From Clostridium sp. CAG:354_28_25 (lineage in GTDB: Bacteria; Bacillota; Clostridia; TANB77; CAG-508), in contig MNRL01000008.1 of assembly GCA_001915925.1 (NCBI GenBank), forward strand, positions 1 through 64,000: 64,000 bases of DNA, read 5' to 3'. Both the position numbers and the translations under genes were made by a program. Below the pieces are notes generated by a model. That model did no database searches. It worked only from the letters and a program-made list of their open reading frames with translations, and was not told where the DNA came from. Shown here in pieces: positions 26,797 to 38,800 of the stretch (position 1 is its first letter; each line of letters begins with the position of its first letter).

Positions 26797-27784
26797 ATTT
26801 GATAAATATTTAACTTATGACAATCTTATGAAAGCACATTTACTTTCTAGAAAAGGAAAAAACTGTAAAAAAGAAGTAATTCTATTTAATCTAAAACAAG
26901 AAGAATATATCAGATGGTTATATGAACAGCTAAAAAATGGAACTTATAAACATGGCGGATATAGAGTTTTTTATATCCAGTATCCCAAAAGAAGAAAAAT
27001 AGAAGCTTCACGATATATGGATAGAATTGTACATAGATGGATAGTAGATAGTTTCTTAAATAGGTATTTTGTAAATCAATTTATAAATACATCATATGCA
27101 TGTATAAAAAATAGAGGAATGCATAAAGCATCTATGGATGTACAAAAAACAATGAAGCATTGCAAAAGAATATGGCAGAATTACTATATTTTAAAGATGG
27201 ATATCCGAAAGTATTTTCAAAATATAGATAAAGATATTTTAATGAATATTTTAAAAAGAAAAGTAAAAGAAGAAAAACTAGTAAAACTATTAGAAAAAAT
27301 AGTGTATTCAAATTCAGGTAAAAAAGGACTTCCAATAGGTAATTATACCTCGCAAATATTTGCAAATATATACTTAAATGAAATAGACCAATATATAAAG
27401 CACGAGCTTAAGGTAAAATACTATTTTAGATATATGGATGATTCGATTTTATTTGTAAAAACAAAAAAAGAAGCCATTGAACTTTTAGAAAAAATTAAAA
27501 ATTATTTAAAAATAAAATTGGAATTAGAATTAAACGACAAAACCAAAATATTTAAAAGTAATCAAGGAGTAAATTTTTGTGGATACAAGATAAATGAATA
27601 TCGTTTAAAGCTACGCGACAGAGGTAAAAAAGCTATTAAACAAAAAGTTAGATATTTAAAAGAAGAAGTACAAAAGGGCAATATGAGTAGTAAAGAAGCA
27701 AGTAGGTTTATATGTGGACATTTAGGTTATATGAAATATGCAAATACAAGGAATTTGGAAGAAAAACTTTTTTATATAAATTAG
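26774..27784 (+). CDS. DGR reverse transcriptase
   Basis: The 336-residue enzyme copies the TR RNA into cDNA with errors at adenines. It has the catalytic YMDD box at residues 220-223, with another Asp in KMDIRKYFQNID. GLPIGNYTSQIFANIYLNE carries the (I/L)PxGxxxSQ motif that separates DGR enzymes from other bacterial reverse transcriptases, which have QG. VNFCGYKI follows as in the thumb-proximal region. No maturase, endonuclease or protease domain is fused. The ATG at 26774 lies in the end of the avd-like gene. The template repeat begins ten bases after the stop. Confidence 0.95.
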   Translation: MAKTIRHEFDKYLTYDNLMKAHLLSRKGKNCKKEVILFNLKQEEYIRWLYEQLKNGTYKHGGYRVFYIQYPKRRKIEASRYMDRIVHRWIVDSFLNRYFVNQFINTSYACIKNRGMHKASMDVQKTMKHCKRIWQNYYILKMDIRKYFQNIDKDILMNILKRKVKEEKLVKLLEKIVYSNSGKKGLPIGNYTSQIFANIYLNEIDQYIKHELKVKYYFRYMDDSILFVKTKKEAIELLEKIKNYLKIKLELELNDKTKIFKSNQGVNFCGYKINEYRLKLRDRGKKAIKQKVRYLKEEVQKGNMSSKEASRFICGHLGYMKYANTRNLEEKLFYIN

Positions 27785-27793
27785 GGATAGACC

Positions 27794-27929
27794 AAAAGGC
27801 CAACAGTACCAACAACAGGGTGTATAGGGGTGGCAATTACAACAACAATGGCGACAACAATCCAGCAGACAATCGTAACAACAACAATCCGACTAATAGT
27901 AACAACAATTATGGTTGTCGTTCCGCACT
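27794..27929 (+). repeat. DGR template repeat (TR)
   Basis: This is the invariant donor for the target VR. It contains about 54 adenines in 136 bases and runs of AAC/AAT codons in the target frame, which is optimal for diversification at first and second codon positions. Read in that frame it encodes RVYRGGNYNNNGDNN and so on, ending YGCRSAL. The ends differ from VR: at 27930 C replaces T, and the downstream palindrome is absent, as expected for an IMH*-type end. A short frame spans it but it is not a gene. Confidence 0.95.
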
Positions 27930-28030
27930 CTAATATCAATCCAGATGGCTAGTTTTAAGGAAGTAGTCCAGTGAAATATTAGATATTAAAGAGGTTTATT
28001 CCTTCCTATTTTAGGTAAATATGAATCATT

Positions 28031-28069
28031 AAAATACATACCGGTAGGTATGACGAAAGTATGTATTTT
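28031..28069. other. Hairpin downstream of TR
   Basis: AAAATACATAC (28031-28041) and GTATGTATTTT (28059-28069) form an 11-bp stem around a 17-base loop that starts with the palindrome-like CGGTAGG. It lies about 100 bases after TR. No T run follows, so it is a weak terminator candidate. It may instead bound or stabilise the template RNA. Confidence 0.4.
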
Positions 28070-28375
28070 AAGCCCTTTCCTAAGATATTAGGAAAACGTC
28101 TTAATTATTTATTGGTTGATAAATATGCTAAGAATTTTAACAGCATAATTATGAATGAATGTTTTTTATTAATTAAAAGGATAAGTGATATAAATTTTAA
28201 ATTTGTAATAAATTGCAAAGAAAAATCAAAAGTAGTATTTAAAGCAAAATTGTTAAACAATTCGGAAATAGAGGTGTTTGCGTATGATTTAGAAATATTT
28301 TTCTTAAGAGGAAAACTACGAGAAAATATGCAAGTTGAAATTATAGAAATATATGATTTTAAATTTTTAGATTAA
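28061..28375 (+). CDS. Small protein between TR and second target, unrecognised
   Basis: I do not recognise this product of up to 104 residues. It looks like a small mixed alpha/beta protein with alternating hydrophobic strands (NFKFVINCKEKSKVVFKAKL, then MQVEIIEIYDFKFLD) and no signal peptide. The ATG at 28061 has no SD and lies in a hairpin, so the start may be wrong or the gene may be decayed at its 5' end. A degenerate partial copy lies at 24273-24531, also just before a target gene, which hints at a link to target expression. Confidence 0.4.
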   Translation: MYFKPFPKILGKRLNYLLVDKYAKNFNSIIMNECFLLIKRISDINFKFVINCKEKSKVVFKAKLLNNSEIEVFAYDLEIFFLRGKLRENMQVEIIEIYDFKFLD

Positions 28376-28564
28376 TAAAATGGTTTGACACATAAAAAAT
28401 AAGAAAATGTAAAAAAGACATTAAATAAGTCGTAATTTGTATACCCGTAATAAAGGTTAACAATGTCGTTGTAATGTAGAAAATACAGCCATTTACAGGT
28501 TATATATATATAAATAAAATAAATATATATAATATAAATTCTTGAAGGAGAAATGAAAATGGCT
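28187..28564 (+). repeat. Duplicated leader unit, copy B
   Basis: This is the partner of 24297-24720. The leader shows TTAACAATG, AGCCATTTACAGG, an AT stretch and CTTGAAGGAGAAATG. Relative to copy A it lacks the 51-base in-frame extra stretch and shows scattered substitutions, so the duplication is not very recent. Confidence 0.75.
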
Positions 28565-29764
28565 GAGAAAACAAGAAAGAAAATAAGTAGAAAAATGGTA
28601 TGCATAATTTGCGGAATATTAGCAGTTATAGTAATTTTAACAAGTTTAATTTTTGCATTTTCTAAAAAAGAATCTAATGAAGTGTTACAAGCTACAAAAT
28701 CAACTGCAAATGCAGTAAATTTGGAAAATAATGATCATATGCATGTAGAAGAAGACGCAAGTGGAGATAAAGTACCAGTACCAAACGGATATGTAGGAAG
28801 TAGTGCATCAGGAGAAAATGAAATAGATACAGGGTATGTAATATACGAAGGGGAAGAAGCAGTAACAGACAGTAATGTAGCAGATGATCAAAAGAGTAGA
28901 AACCAATATGTGTGGGTGCCAGTACCAGATATAAGTAAATTTTATGGAACAGATGCAAATGGAAAGAAATGGGGAAAACTATATAGTATTCAAAATCCAC
29001 TGAATTGGGAAGAATTTGATGGAATAATGTCAATAAATAGTAAACGTACATCATTTAGAGAACCAGATATTGTTGCTAGTGATTCAGATAGTACAGGATA
29101 TGATATGGATTCAGAGTTAAAGAATTTAGGTTTGGGAGCTACAACAACTCATGAGTTTTTAAATCAATTAGAGCAAGAGTTTAATAATATGATAGCAAGT
29201 GTAGAAAAATATGGTGGATTCTATATAGGAAGATACGAAACAGGAAATTTTAAAAAAGAAATTTCTGTGGTAAGAAAGGGAAATACCGAGACGGGTGTTC
29301 AAAATTGGTATGACGTTTACATCAAATGCAAAACGTTAAAAGGTAATAATACAAATATAGAAACAGGTTTAATATGGGGGAATCAATGGGATAGAACCTT
29401 AATGTGGTTAATAGAAACAGGAAATAAAACAGAACTTCAAATGAGCAACTCAGTAAGTTGGGGGAATTATTATGATTCCGAATTTGAATATATAGATAAG
29501 TATGGAACCAAAACAACTAAAGCTAAAAATCATGCTAAAGAGATACCAACAGGAAATTCTGAATACACAAAAGCGAACAACATATATGATTTAGCAGGAA
29601 ACACAAGAGAATGGACAATGGAAACAAGAGGTCTTGAAATGAGAGCAATTAGAGGGGGAGATTGCTATGTATACGGAAGGGCTTTTTCAGTAAGTAATCG
29701 TGAAGAAGATTATCGTCCAACCGTAAGCGGAGCAGGATGCCATGCTATGTTATATATTAAGTAA
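28559..29764 (+). CDS. Paralogue of the DGR target without a VR
   Basis: The 401-residue protein shares the N-terminal anchor and about the first 110 residues almost unchanged with the 24715-25950 product, and the same FGE/C-type-lectin-fold layout (GGFYIGRYETG, IWGNQWDRTLMWLIETG, IYDLAGNTREWTME). Its C-terminus, RAIRGGDCYVYGRAF, ending MLYIK, uses different codons and does not align to the template repeat. So it is either a fixed display protein or a former target that has lost VR. ATG 28559 sits eight bases from AAGGAG. The giant adhesin follows 62 bases later, probably co-transcribed. Confidence 0.85.
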   Translation: MAEKTRKKISRKMVCIICGILAVIVILTSLIFAFSKKESNEVLQATKSTANAVNLENNDHMHVEEDASGDKVPVPNGYVGSSASGENEIDTGYVIYEGEEAVTDSNVADDQKSRNQYVWVPVPDISKFYGTDANGKKWGKLYSIQNPLNWEEFDGIMSINSKRTSFREPDIVASDSDSTGYDMDSELKNLGLGATTTHEFLNQLEQEFNNMIASVEKYGGFYIGRYETGNFKKEISVVRKGNTETGVQNWYDVYIKCKTLKGNNTNIETGLIWGNQWDRTLMWLIETGNKTELQMSNSVSWGNYYDSEFEYIDKYGTKTTKAKNHAKEIPTGNSEYTKANNIYDLAGNTREWTMETRGLEMRAIRGGDCYVYGRAFSVSNREEDYRPTVSGAGCHAMLYIK

Positions 29765-29826
29765 TGCTTAAAAAATCAGAAACATAAAACTAACACACAA
29801 AAACCTTAATTTTAGGAGGCAGAAAA

Positions 29827-32800
29827 ATGAAAGGGAAACGAACGAAAAAGATAACATTATCAATTAGTGCATTAGCAGTAGTAACAGCGATAATAACAGT
29901 AGTTGCACTGCTGGTTAATACACAAAACCAAAAAGCTAAATTATTAGCAGACCCAGAAATACAAAAAAGCATGGAATATGAACAAGTACAAGAAGGTGAC
30001 GAAAAGGTACCAAATACAGACTATGTTCAATTTGATGCGTTCTTTTTGCGTGACTTAGACGGAGATGGGTATGCAGAACAAGTACGTGGAATGTGTAGGG
30101 ATATAAATAAAACAGATACACTATACATGAACCTAAATGTACTAACAAATGGTAAATTAGTAGATGGAAAAATAACTATAAAAACATCTAATATGAACCT
30201 ATCTACAGCAATAGTAGAAGATAATGTTATAAAACAAAACTATATATCTAATAATACAACAGAAATCGCATTAAAAGATATAAATAACGGAACACAAAAA
30301 TTAATATATGGTACAGTAAATGCCTCAAATTTTGGAAATGATACAAATAAATATAGCCAAGTAAACAGTGTAGTACTTACTGGTAAACATATAGCAGATG
30401 ACGGAACCGAAACACAAATAAGTAAAAAAGTAGATTTTAATGTGGACTGGTATGGAAGTGTTACAGCAAGTATCTCTAACTACACAGGTACGCAAAATAT
30501 AGAAGAAATAACAGACGAAAATAAAGAAAATATAACATTAAACTTTAGTGTAACAACAAGAGAAACAACAGATGATTTAATACTAAAAAAAGCAGTTTTA
30601 GAAGGAACAATACCAACAGTAAATGGATATAAACCAACAAGTGTAGAATTAACTTCTAGTGATGTAAATTTTGAATATGACGAAGAAACAGGAAACTTCA
30701 CAATTACAAGAGAAGCCTCTATAAACGAAGCAGGAATAGTTACAAAAACAGTATCAGACTATAATACATTTAATTTTAAAGTAACATATCCATATGAACT
30801 ATACGAAAGCTTAACAGGAGATACATTAAGTTTAATAGTTCCAGTAAAAGCATATTATGAAGGATTTAACAATCCAAATGACGAATTTCAAAATCCAATA
30901 CAATCAAACATAGCAGAAAGAAATATAACATTCCTATGGAGAAAGCCAGAAGGAAGTGTAGCTAGATTTGATGTAACAATCGGAAAATACAGAGGATATG
31001 ATGGAAACTACATAATATCTAAAGAAGAACCATTAAAAATATATAATGGAACAGCAGAAGAAACAGAAGATTTATACGAAGTAAGATGGTATGCATACAC
31101 AGGTGATCAAATAAATGTAGACTCTATCCAAATGAAAGAAAATAGCACACCATATACAGATAGATTTTTAAATACAGAAAGTACATATTTTAATATGTCT
31201 GATTATACAAAAAATACAGGTATATATTTCTCAAATATAGAAAATACATTAGGCGAAGATGGATACATAAAAGTTATAAATGATGAAACAGGAGAAGAAA
31301 TACATACATTTACAAAAGAAGATTGGAATAATTATAGTAGCTCATCACCATATATGTATGCAGAACCAGTAAAACATATAAGAATAGAAACAAGTAAAGC
31401 AAATAAAAATGCTAGTTTCTATGTATATAATATTAAAGAGATAGACGATAATGTTTTAACAGCAACATTCACAAAAGAAGAATTTGATAAATTAGAATAT
31501 GTATATACATATTTAACGGGAAATGTAAAAACAGAAGGAACCGCAGAATATACAAAAATAAATGATGATACTGCAAATGCTCGTTACGAAGAACCAATAT
31601 CAGTTGCAAGCATTACAGTAAATAGAGATACAATAGGAACTCAAAATACAGAAAAAGATATAGACTTAACTATTACTACACGTAATGATTATTACAATAT
31701 GAAAGGTTGGACAAATGGTAGATTCTTAGTAGAATTACCAGAAGAAGTATTAGATGTAGAAATAAATAGTGTAAATATTTCTAACTCTAGTGTAAAACTA
31801 TTAGCATACGAAATAATAGAACAAGATGGAAAGAAATTTATTAAAATAGAAACAGAAAATGAAAACGAAGCAAATTATACAATTACAATTAATACAAATT
31901 TAACAGCAGATCCAAGATCTGTAACACAATCAAAAAGTGTAAAACTATATGCATATAACGAATTTTGCAATAATTATAAAAATACAACAGCAGATATATA
32001 TGATGTAGATGGTGACGAAAATGTAACAGAAAACGTTAATTATGCAACAGATACATTAAATATAGTAGCACCAAGTTCACTTTTAACAAAGCAACAAGCT
32101 ACAAATTATAATGAAGCAGGCGAAACAGCAGTTGCACCACAAATTGCAACAATAGACAAAACAGAAGCAGATACAGCAACAGTAAATGTAAGTGTAACAA
32201 ATAATTTTTCTGGAACAATAAGCGAAGTTAGTATATTAGGAAAAATCCCATTTAAAGGAAATACTTTCTCCATAAATGGAACAGACCTAGGTTCAAACTA
32301 TACTACACAAATGGTAGATGGTGGAATAACAGTACCAGAAGATATGAAAGATAAAGTTACAGTGTATTATTCAGAAAAAGAAAATCCAACAACAGACTTA
32401 AATGATGGCGAAAATGGTTGGACAACTACACCAGACTTTTCTAAAGTAAAAACATATCTAATTGATTTAGGCGATTATGTACTAAATGTAAAAGAAAATA
32501 GAGTATTTACATATCAAATAAAAGTACCAAGTACAGTAAGCTATAATGATGTTTCATATAGTGCACACGCAGTATATTTCTGTCTAGATACAGCAGAGGG
32601 AAAATTTAGAACTCAAACAGAAACAACAAAACTAGGATTTAGAATAGAAAGAAAATATCATTTAAATATGCAAAAGGTAAAAGAAGATACTACAGTACCT
32701 GTACAAGGAGCAACATTTAGTATAACAGCAGAAGGTGAGGACGAAACAAAACTAGGAACAACAAATAATTCTGGAACATTTACTATCCAAAATTTATTTG

Positions 32801-35800
32801 TTGATAAAACATACATATTAAAAGAAATTCGTACACCAGGTTCATACGAAAAGAACGAAATGCAAGTTAAATTTAAAGTGACAGTACAAGATGATACATT
32901 AGTATTACAAATTCTAGAAGGTCAAGATTCTTTAAAAGAATATAGTATTACACAAGCAACAGCAGACTCTAGAGGAATTCTAAACTTTAAAGTAGAAAAT
33001 ACACCAAAATATAAAGTTATTTTAACTAAAAAAGATGGTGCAGATAGCAGTCTTTTAGCAGGTGTAAAGTATAAGCTAGAAGGAGAAGGGCTAGGAAATG
33101 GTATTACAGTTGCAACAAATAAAGAAGGAACTTTAACATTAACAGGACTTTCTCATGATGTAGAATATACATTAACAGAAACAGAGGCTAAAGATTACTA
33201 TGTAAATGAAACACCAGTTAAATTTAAAGTTGTAAATAATTCTGGAAACCTAGAATTTGTTGTTACAAGTGGAAGCTTTAATAGTAATTCACAAGTTACG
33301 ACAGGAACAGGTGTAACAGGGTTAGATGCACAAGATACTGTAACAGCAGAACTTACAAACGAGAAAATACCTACATACCAAGTTTCTGTAAAGAAATTTG
33401 AAAAAGAAGAAGACACAACATTAAAAGGTGCACAATACAAAATAACAGGTGAAGGAATTGATGAAAAAGGAGCAACTTATACAACAGATGATACAGGAGT
33501 TCTTACGATTCCAAATCTTTACGAATATGTAGAAGGAAAAAATATTACTGGAGTATATACCCTTCAAGAAATTACTCCACCAGAAGGATATGCGCTAGAT
33601 TCTAGAGAACTACAATTTAGAGTAAAAAGAGTAGATGGTAATTTACAATTAGAAGTACTAAATGATAATTTCCTACGTAATAGTAGTGTTCAAGATAATA
33701 CAATAAACTTAGAATTCGAAGATGAGCCATTATTTAAAATAACGAAAATAGATGGGGCAACAAAACTTCCAATTCAAAATGCTAAATTTGTTATAAAAGA
33801 AATAGATGAAAATTATAATGAATTAGGTTTTGCAAAAGATATTAATGGAAATGTTGTAGGTACATTAGAAGAAAACGTTGGAGCAGGTAGTATTACATTC
33901 CCATTAGATGAGGAAACATATCCATGGTCTAAGTTAGAGGATGGAACATATCAAAGTGGAATTTCTGGCCTAACAAGCAAAACAAGTACAATGACATCAA
34001 AAGAATTTACACTAGAAAAAGACGGAAATATTAGCTTTGAATGGGCAGTATCTTCAGAAAGTGCAAGTTATGATTATGTATATTATACAATTACAAATAC
34101 AAAGGATAATTCTACAATAGGAGGAACATCAACTAAAATTGGTGGAAATAAAGAGGTTACAGACTATAACGACTTAAGTTTCGAAACTGTAACAGAAGAA
34201 TTAGAAGCAGGAACATATAAAATTGCATTTACATACAGAACAGATGGTTCTAACAGTGAAGGTTTAGATTCTGGTTTTGTAAAAAATATAAAACTAGAAG
34301 GAATGAATACACAAATTCCAGTAGTAAAAACAGACGAAAATGGTGAAATTTCTTATGGGCTAAAAGCAGGGCTATATAAAGCAACAGAGATAGAAGCACC
34401 AGAAGGCTACGAACTTGCAGAAAATGAAGCAGATAGAACATATTATTTTGGTATTGGTGCAAGTAAAGCACAAGAAACAGAATTTGGAACATCATTTAAT
34501 GCAAGTGTTGCAGGAGATTTGTGGAATAAAGTAGAAGCTGTAGAATCAACTACAGATAACGGATTTGTAACAAGTGGATATTTTACAAAAGAGGCAGATT
34601 TAAACAATGATGGATTAGCAGATGTAAAAGGAAACGACTCATATTATTCTGGCTTTATTGCAAAATATAATAAAGAAGGTAATATGGAAATTGCAAATTC
34701 TGTATATACAGAATCAGGAGAAGTTATATTACATAAAGTGATTCAAACAAATGATGGTGGTTATGTAGTAGGAGGAAGCTTTACAGGTACAAATCTACAA
34801 GTAGGAGAAGTAAGTACAGGTTTAACAAATACTACAAACGACTTAAAAGGTATAGTAATAAAGCTAAGTAGTAGTGGAAGTTATGAATGGGCTAAAGAAG
34901 TTGCGCAAGAAGGATTAGATTATGATGTAACAGCATTAACACAAAACTTGGAAGGAAATATCGTTGCTGGTGTTACAACTGGAGAAAATCCAAAAGTTAT
35001 AGAGTATACTAACACAGATGGAAACATAAATTATGAAACAACGATAAGTGCAAATGTACAAATTTCAGATATGGATGGATATAATAGCCAAGATGTTATA
35101 ATAGTAAGCCAAGGATTAACAGATACAACTACAGGTAGAATAGATTTATACTCAAATGGTAGTGTAACTGCAGGAAGCGAACTAGACTTTAATGCAAATG
35201 CAGTTGCAAGATTAGATAATGGAAAAGCTATAATTGTAGGTAATTACACAGGAACAGCACAAACAGTAAAAACAAAGGGTAATTATGACGGAATAATTAT
35301 AGAATATGATATAAACTCTAGTACAATTAATAGTAGCAAATTTATAAGAGGAACATTGGATGAAGTATTAACAAGTGTAACTAAAACTACAGATGGTGGA
35401 TATATGATAGGTGGTTATACATATAGTAGCCAAGTTGACTTTAACCAAGAAGAAACAACATGGGAAATACCTAGTATTTCTGGTAACTCCGATGGATTTG
35501 TAATAAAATATGATGCAGAAGGAAATCAAGCATGGTATAAACAAGTAACAGGTGATAATTTAGACGAAGTAACAGGAGTTGCAGAAAGAGATGAAAATGA
35601 ATTTGTTGCAGTTGGATATTTTAATAGTACTACAGTAAAAGGAGATACAGCGGATTCACAAGGAGCAAGCTTATCTAAATATTCTGATGGATTTGTATTT
35701 AACTATGGAGAAATTATTACAGCTCCAGAAGTACCAGAATCATCAGAAATAACAATAGAAAATAATTTAAAGAAATTCCAAATTACTACAGATATAGAAG

Positions 35801-38800
35801 AAGTGGATGGAGTAAAAGGTGGAACAATCACAGGTGAAGATGAAGCACCATACGAGATAGTTGAATATGGAAAAGACAGTACAAAAGAAATTAAGATTGT
35901 GCCAGACGAGAATTACAAGATTGTTAAGATAACTGTAAATGGTGAAAATTATGAATTTACACCAGCTGAAGATGGTTCATTCACAATGCCACAATTTACA
36001 AATATGCAAACAAATAAACATATAGTAGTAACATTCAGCAATACTGCTTCAAGTGTTTTAGTACATCATTATATAGATGGTACACAAACAAAGGTTGCAG
36101 AAGATGAACACATTGCAGGAACAATTGGTGAAAGCTATACAACAGCTCCACATATGGATTTAGAAGAATATGAATTAAAACAAGTGGATGGTGAATATGT
36201 AATTCCTGACAATGCAAGTGGAACATTTACACAAGAAGAACAAGTTATTACATATTATTATGTTAAAAAACAAGTTCCATTAACAGTACATCATTATATT
36301 GAAGGTACAAACGAACAAGTACCACTAGCATCAGGAGAACTTGCACAAGATGTAGTAACAAAAGGAGAAATAGGAACAGAATATACAACAGTAGCATTAA
36401 CACCAGAAGAATTAAATCCTAAATATGAACTTTCTATAACTCCTTCAAATGCAAATGGAATATATTCTAAAGATGGTGTTGTAGTAACATACTACTATAA
36501 AGCTAAAAATGTAGAAGTAACAACTACTGTACAAACCCATAAAGAAACAAACGAAATGGGAGAAGAGGTAGATGTAGCAGGAGGAACAATATCTGGACAA
36601 AATCAAAAACCATATGAAACAGTTGTATATGGAGAAGATTCTAAAAATGATATTGTTGCAGTACCTGATGAAAACTACCAAGTAAAACAAATATTAATAA
36701 ATGGAGAACCTCTAGAATTTACACCAGAAGAAGATGGAACAGTAATTTTAAATAAATTTACTGATATGACAGAAGATAAACATGTAGTAGTAGAATTTGA
36801 GAAGATACCAGCTAAAGTCATTGTTCACTACTACATAGAAGGAACAACAGATAAAGTTCCATTACAAGATGGTGGAACAGCAGATGATGTTACACAAACA
36901 GGCGTTGTTGGAGATATTTATGCAACTAAACCAGCAGATAATGTAAACAGTATGTATGAGCTTATATCTACACCAACAAATGCTAGTGGAACTATGACAA
37001 AAGATACAATAGAAGTAATTTACTACTATAAATTAAAAGCAACATCAGTATTGGTACACCACTATAAAGAAAATACAACAGAAAAATTAAGTAATGATGT
37101 AACAATGAATGGAGAAGTAGGAGATTCATATACAACACAAGTTGCAACAGATATACCACAGAACTATGAATTAGTAGCAACTCCAGCAAATGCAACAGGC
37201 TCAATGACAGAAGAACAAATCGTAGTAACATATTACTACAGATTAAAAACACCAAACATAACAAATCAAGTAATAAATAAAACAGGAACAGATAGAATAA
37301 CAGTAGCAAATCAAGAAATGAGTTATACTGTAACATATACAGCAAATGTAACAGACTATATAGGAAATGCAGAAGTAACAATCGTAGATACGCTTCCATA
37401 TGAGATAGATGAAGCAAAATCAGACTTAGCAGGAGGAACATATGATTCAGCTAGCAAGACAATTACATGGAAAGAGAACGTATCAGACATAAATAGTTAT
37501 ACAGGTAATGGAACAGTAAATGTTACAAAGACATTTAAAGTAGTATATGTAGATTTAGATATGAACCAAGAAAAAGTTGTTAATAATGTAAAAGGAAATA
37601 TTAAGTTATTAACACCAGAGAAAACAAGTGAAGAAGTTACAGGAAGTCAAGAGAGTACAATATATAAAGCGATAATAAGTAGCGAAAAATTGGTCGACAA
37701 AACAGAAGCAATAGAAGGAGAAAAAGTAACATATACAATAAGAATAACAAATGAAGGAAACCTAGCAAAAACAGTAACAGTAAGAGATACATTACCAGCA
37801 GGAATAACATTTGATAATGATACACTAATACAGGTAGGAGAAACAGGAACAGTTTACACAGAACAAAACTTAAAGAATGGAATACCAGTAGAAGTACCAG
37901 CAAATGGAAGTATAGATGTAGTATTTGCAGGAAAAGTAGATAAGTTAGCAAGTAACGAATATAGTAAAACCTTAACAAACCAAGCAACAGTAGATAATGA
38001 GCCAACAAATGAAGTAACAACAAATGTAACAAAGGCAAATATAACAGCACATAAAGAAGCTGAGCCAGCAAGTGGAAATAAAGTTCGCTTGGGAGATGAA
38101 ATAACATATAGAATAAGAGTAAGAAATGACGGAACAAGAGAAGGAACAGCAATTGTAAAAGATACAATTCCAACAGGAACAACATTTGTAGAAGGTTCAG
38201 TAAAGATAGACAATGTTGCAGACAGCACAAAGACAGCAACAGACTTACAAAATGGAATAAGTATAACAGTTGGAGTAGGAGCAGAAAAAGTAGTAGAGTT
38301 TAAAGTAACAGTAAACAAATTAATAGATGGAACAAAGATAAAGAATACAGCATATATAAATCAAAATGGAGAAGACAAGAAAGTTCCAGAAGAGCCAGAG
38401 CATACATATGTAGAACCAAAAGAGGAGCAACATATAAGTAAAAATGGAACAGCGACAATAGAGAATCTAAATAGTGAAATAACATATAATATTAATTACA
38501 CTGCAAGGATAACAGACTATGCAGGAAGAGCAACAGTAAAATTAGTAGATACATTACCATATGCGATAGATGAAGCAAAATCAGATTTAGCAGGTGGAAC
38601 ATATGATGCACAAGCCCAAACGATAACCTGGGAAGAAGCAGTAGAAGGAATACAACTAACAGAAGAAAAAGAAGTAACAATAAACAAAACAGTAAAAGTA
38701 GTATATACAGGAATAAGCCAAGAAACGACAGCGATAAAGAATGTTGTAACAGGACATATAGAATACGAAACACCAGAGATGACAAGTGATGAAGTAACAG

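Noticed and set aside
27712..27933. Open frame of 73 codons over the end of the RT gene and the template repeat
   Set aside because: It overlaps the RT out of frame, has no SD, and its Asn-rich part is just the TR read in the target frame. It is the donor repeat, not a gene.
29600..29764. A possible second VR at the end of the target paralogue
   Set aside because: Only the short RGG and YIK ends resemble the first target. Base alignment to TR fails at many non-A positions, so no VR is called.
37637..38239. Long minus-strand frames opposite the giant adhesin (for example 200 codons)
   Set aside because: They are Leu-rich mirrors of the ACA/GTA/GAA-rich coding strand, without SDs or family features.
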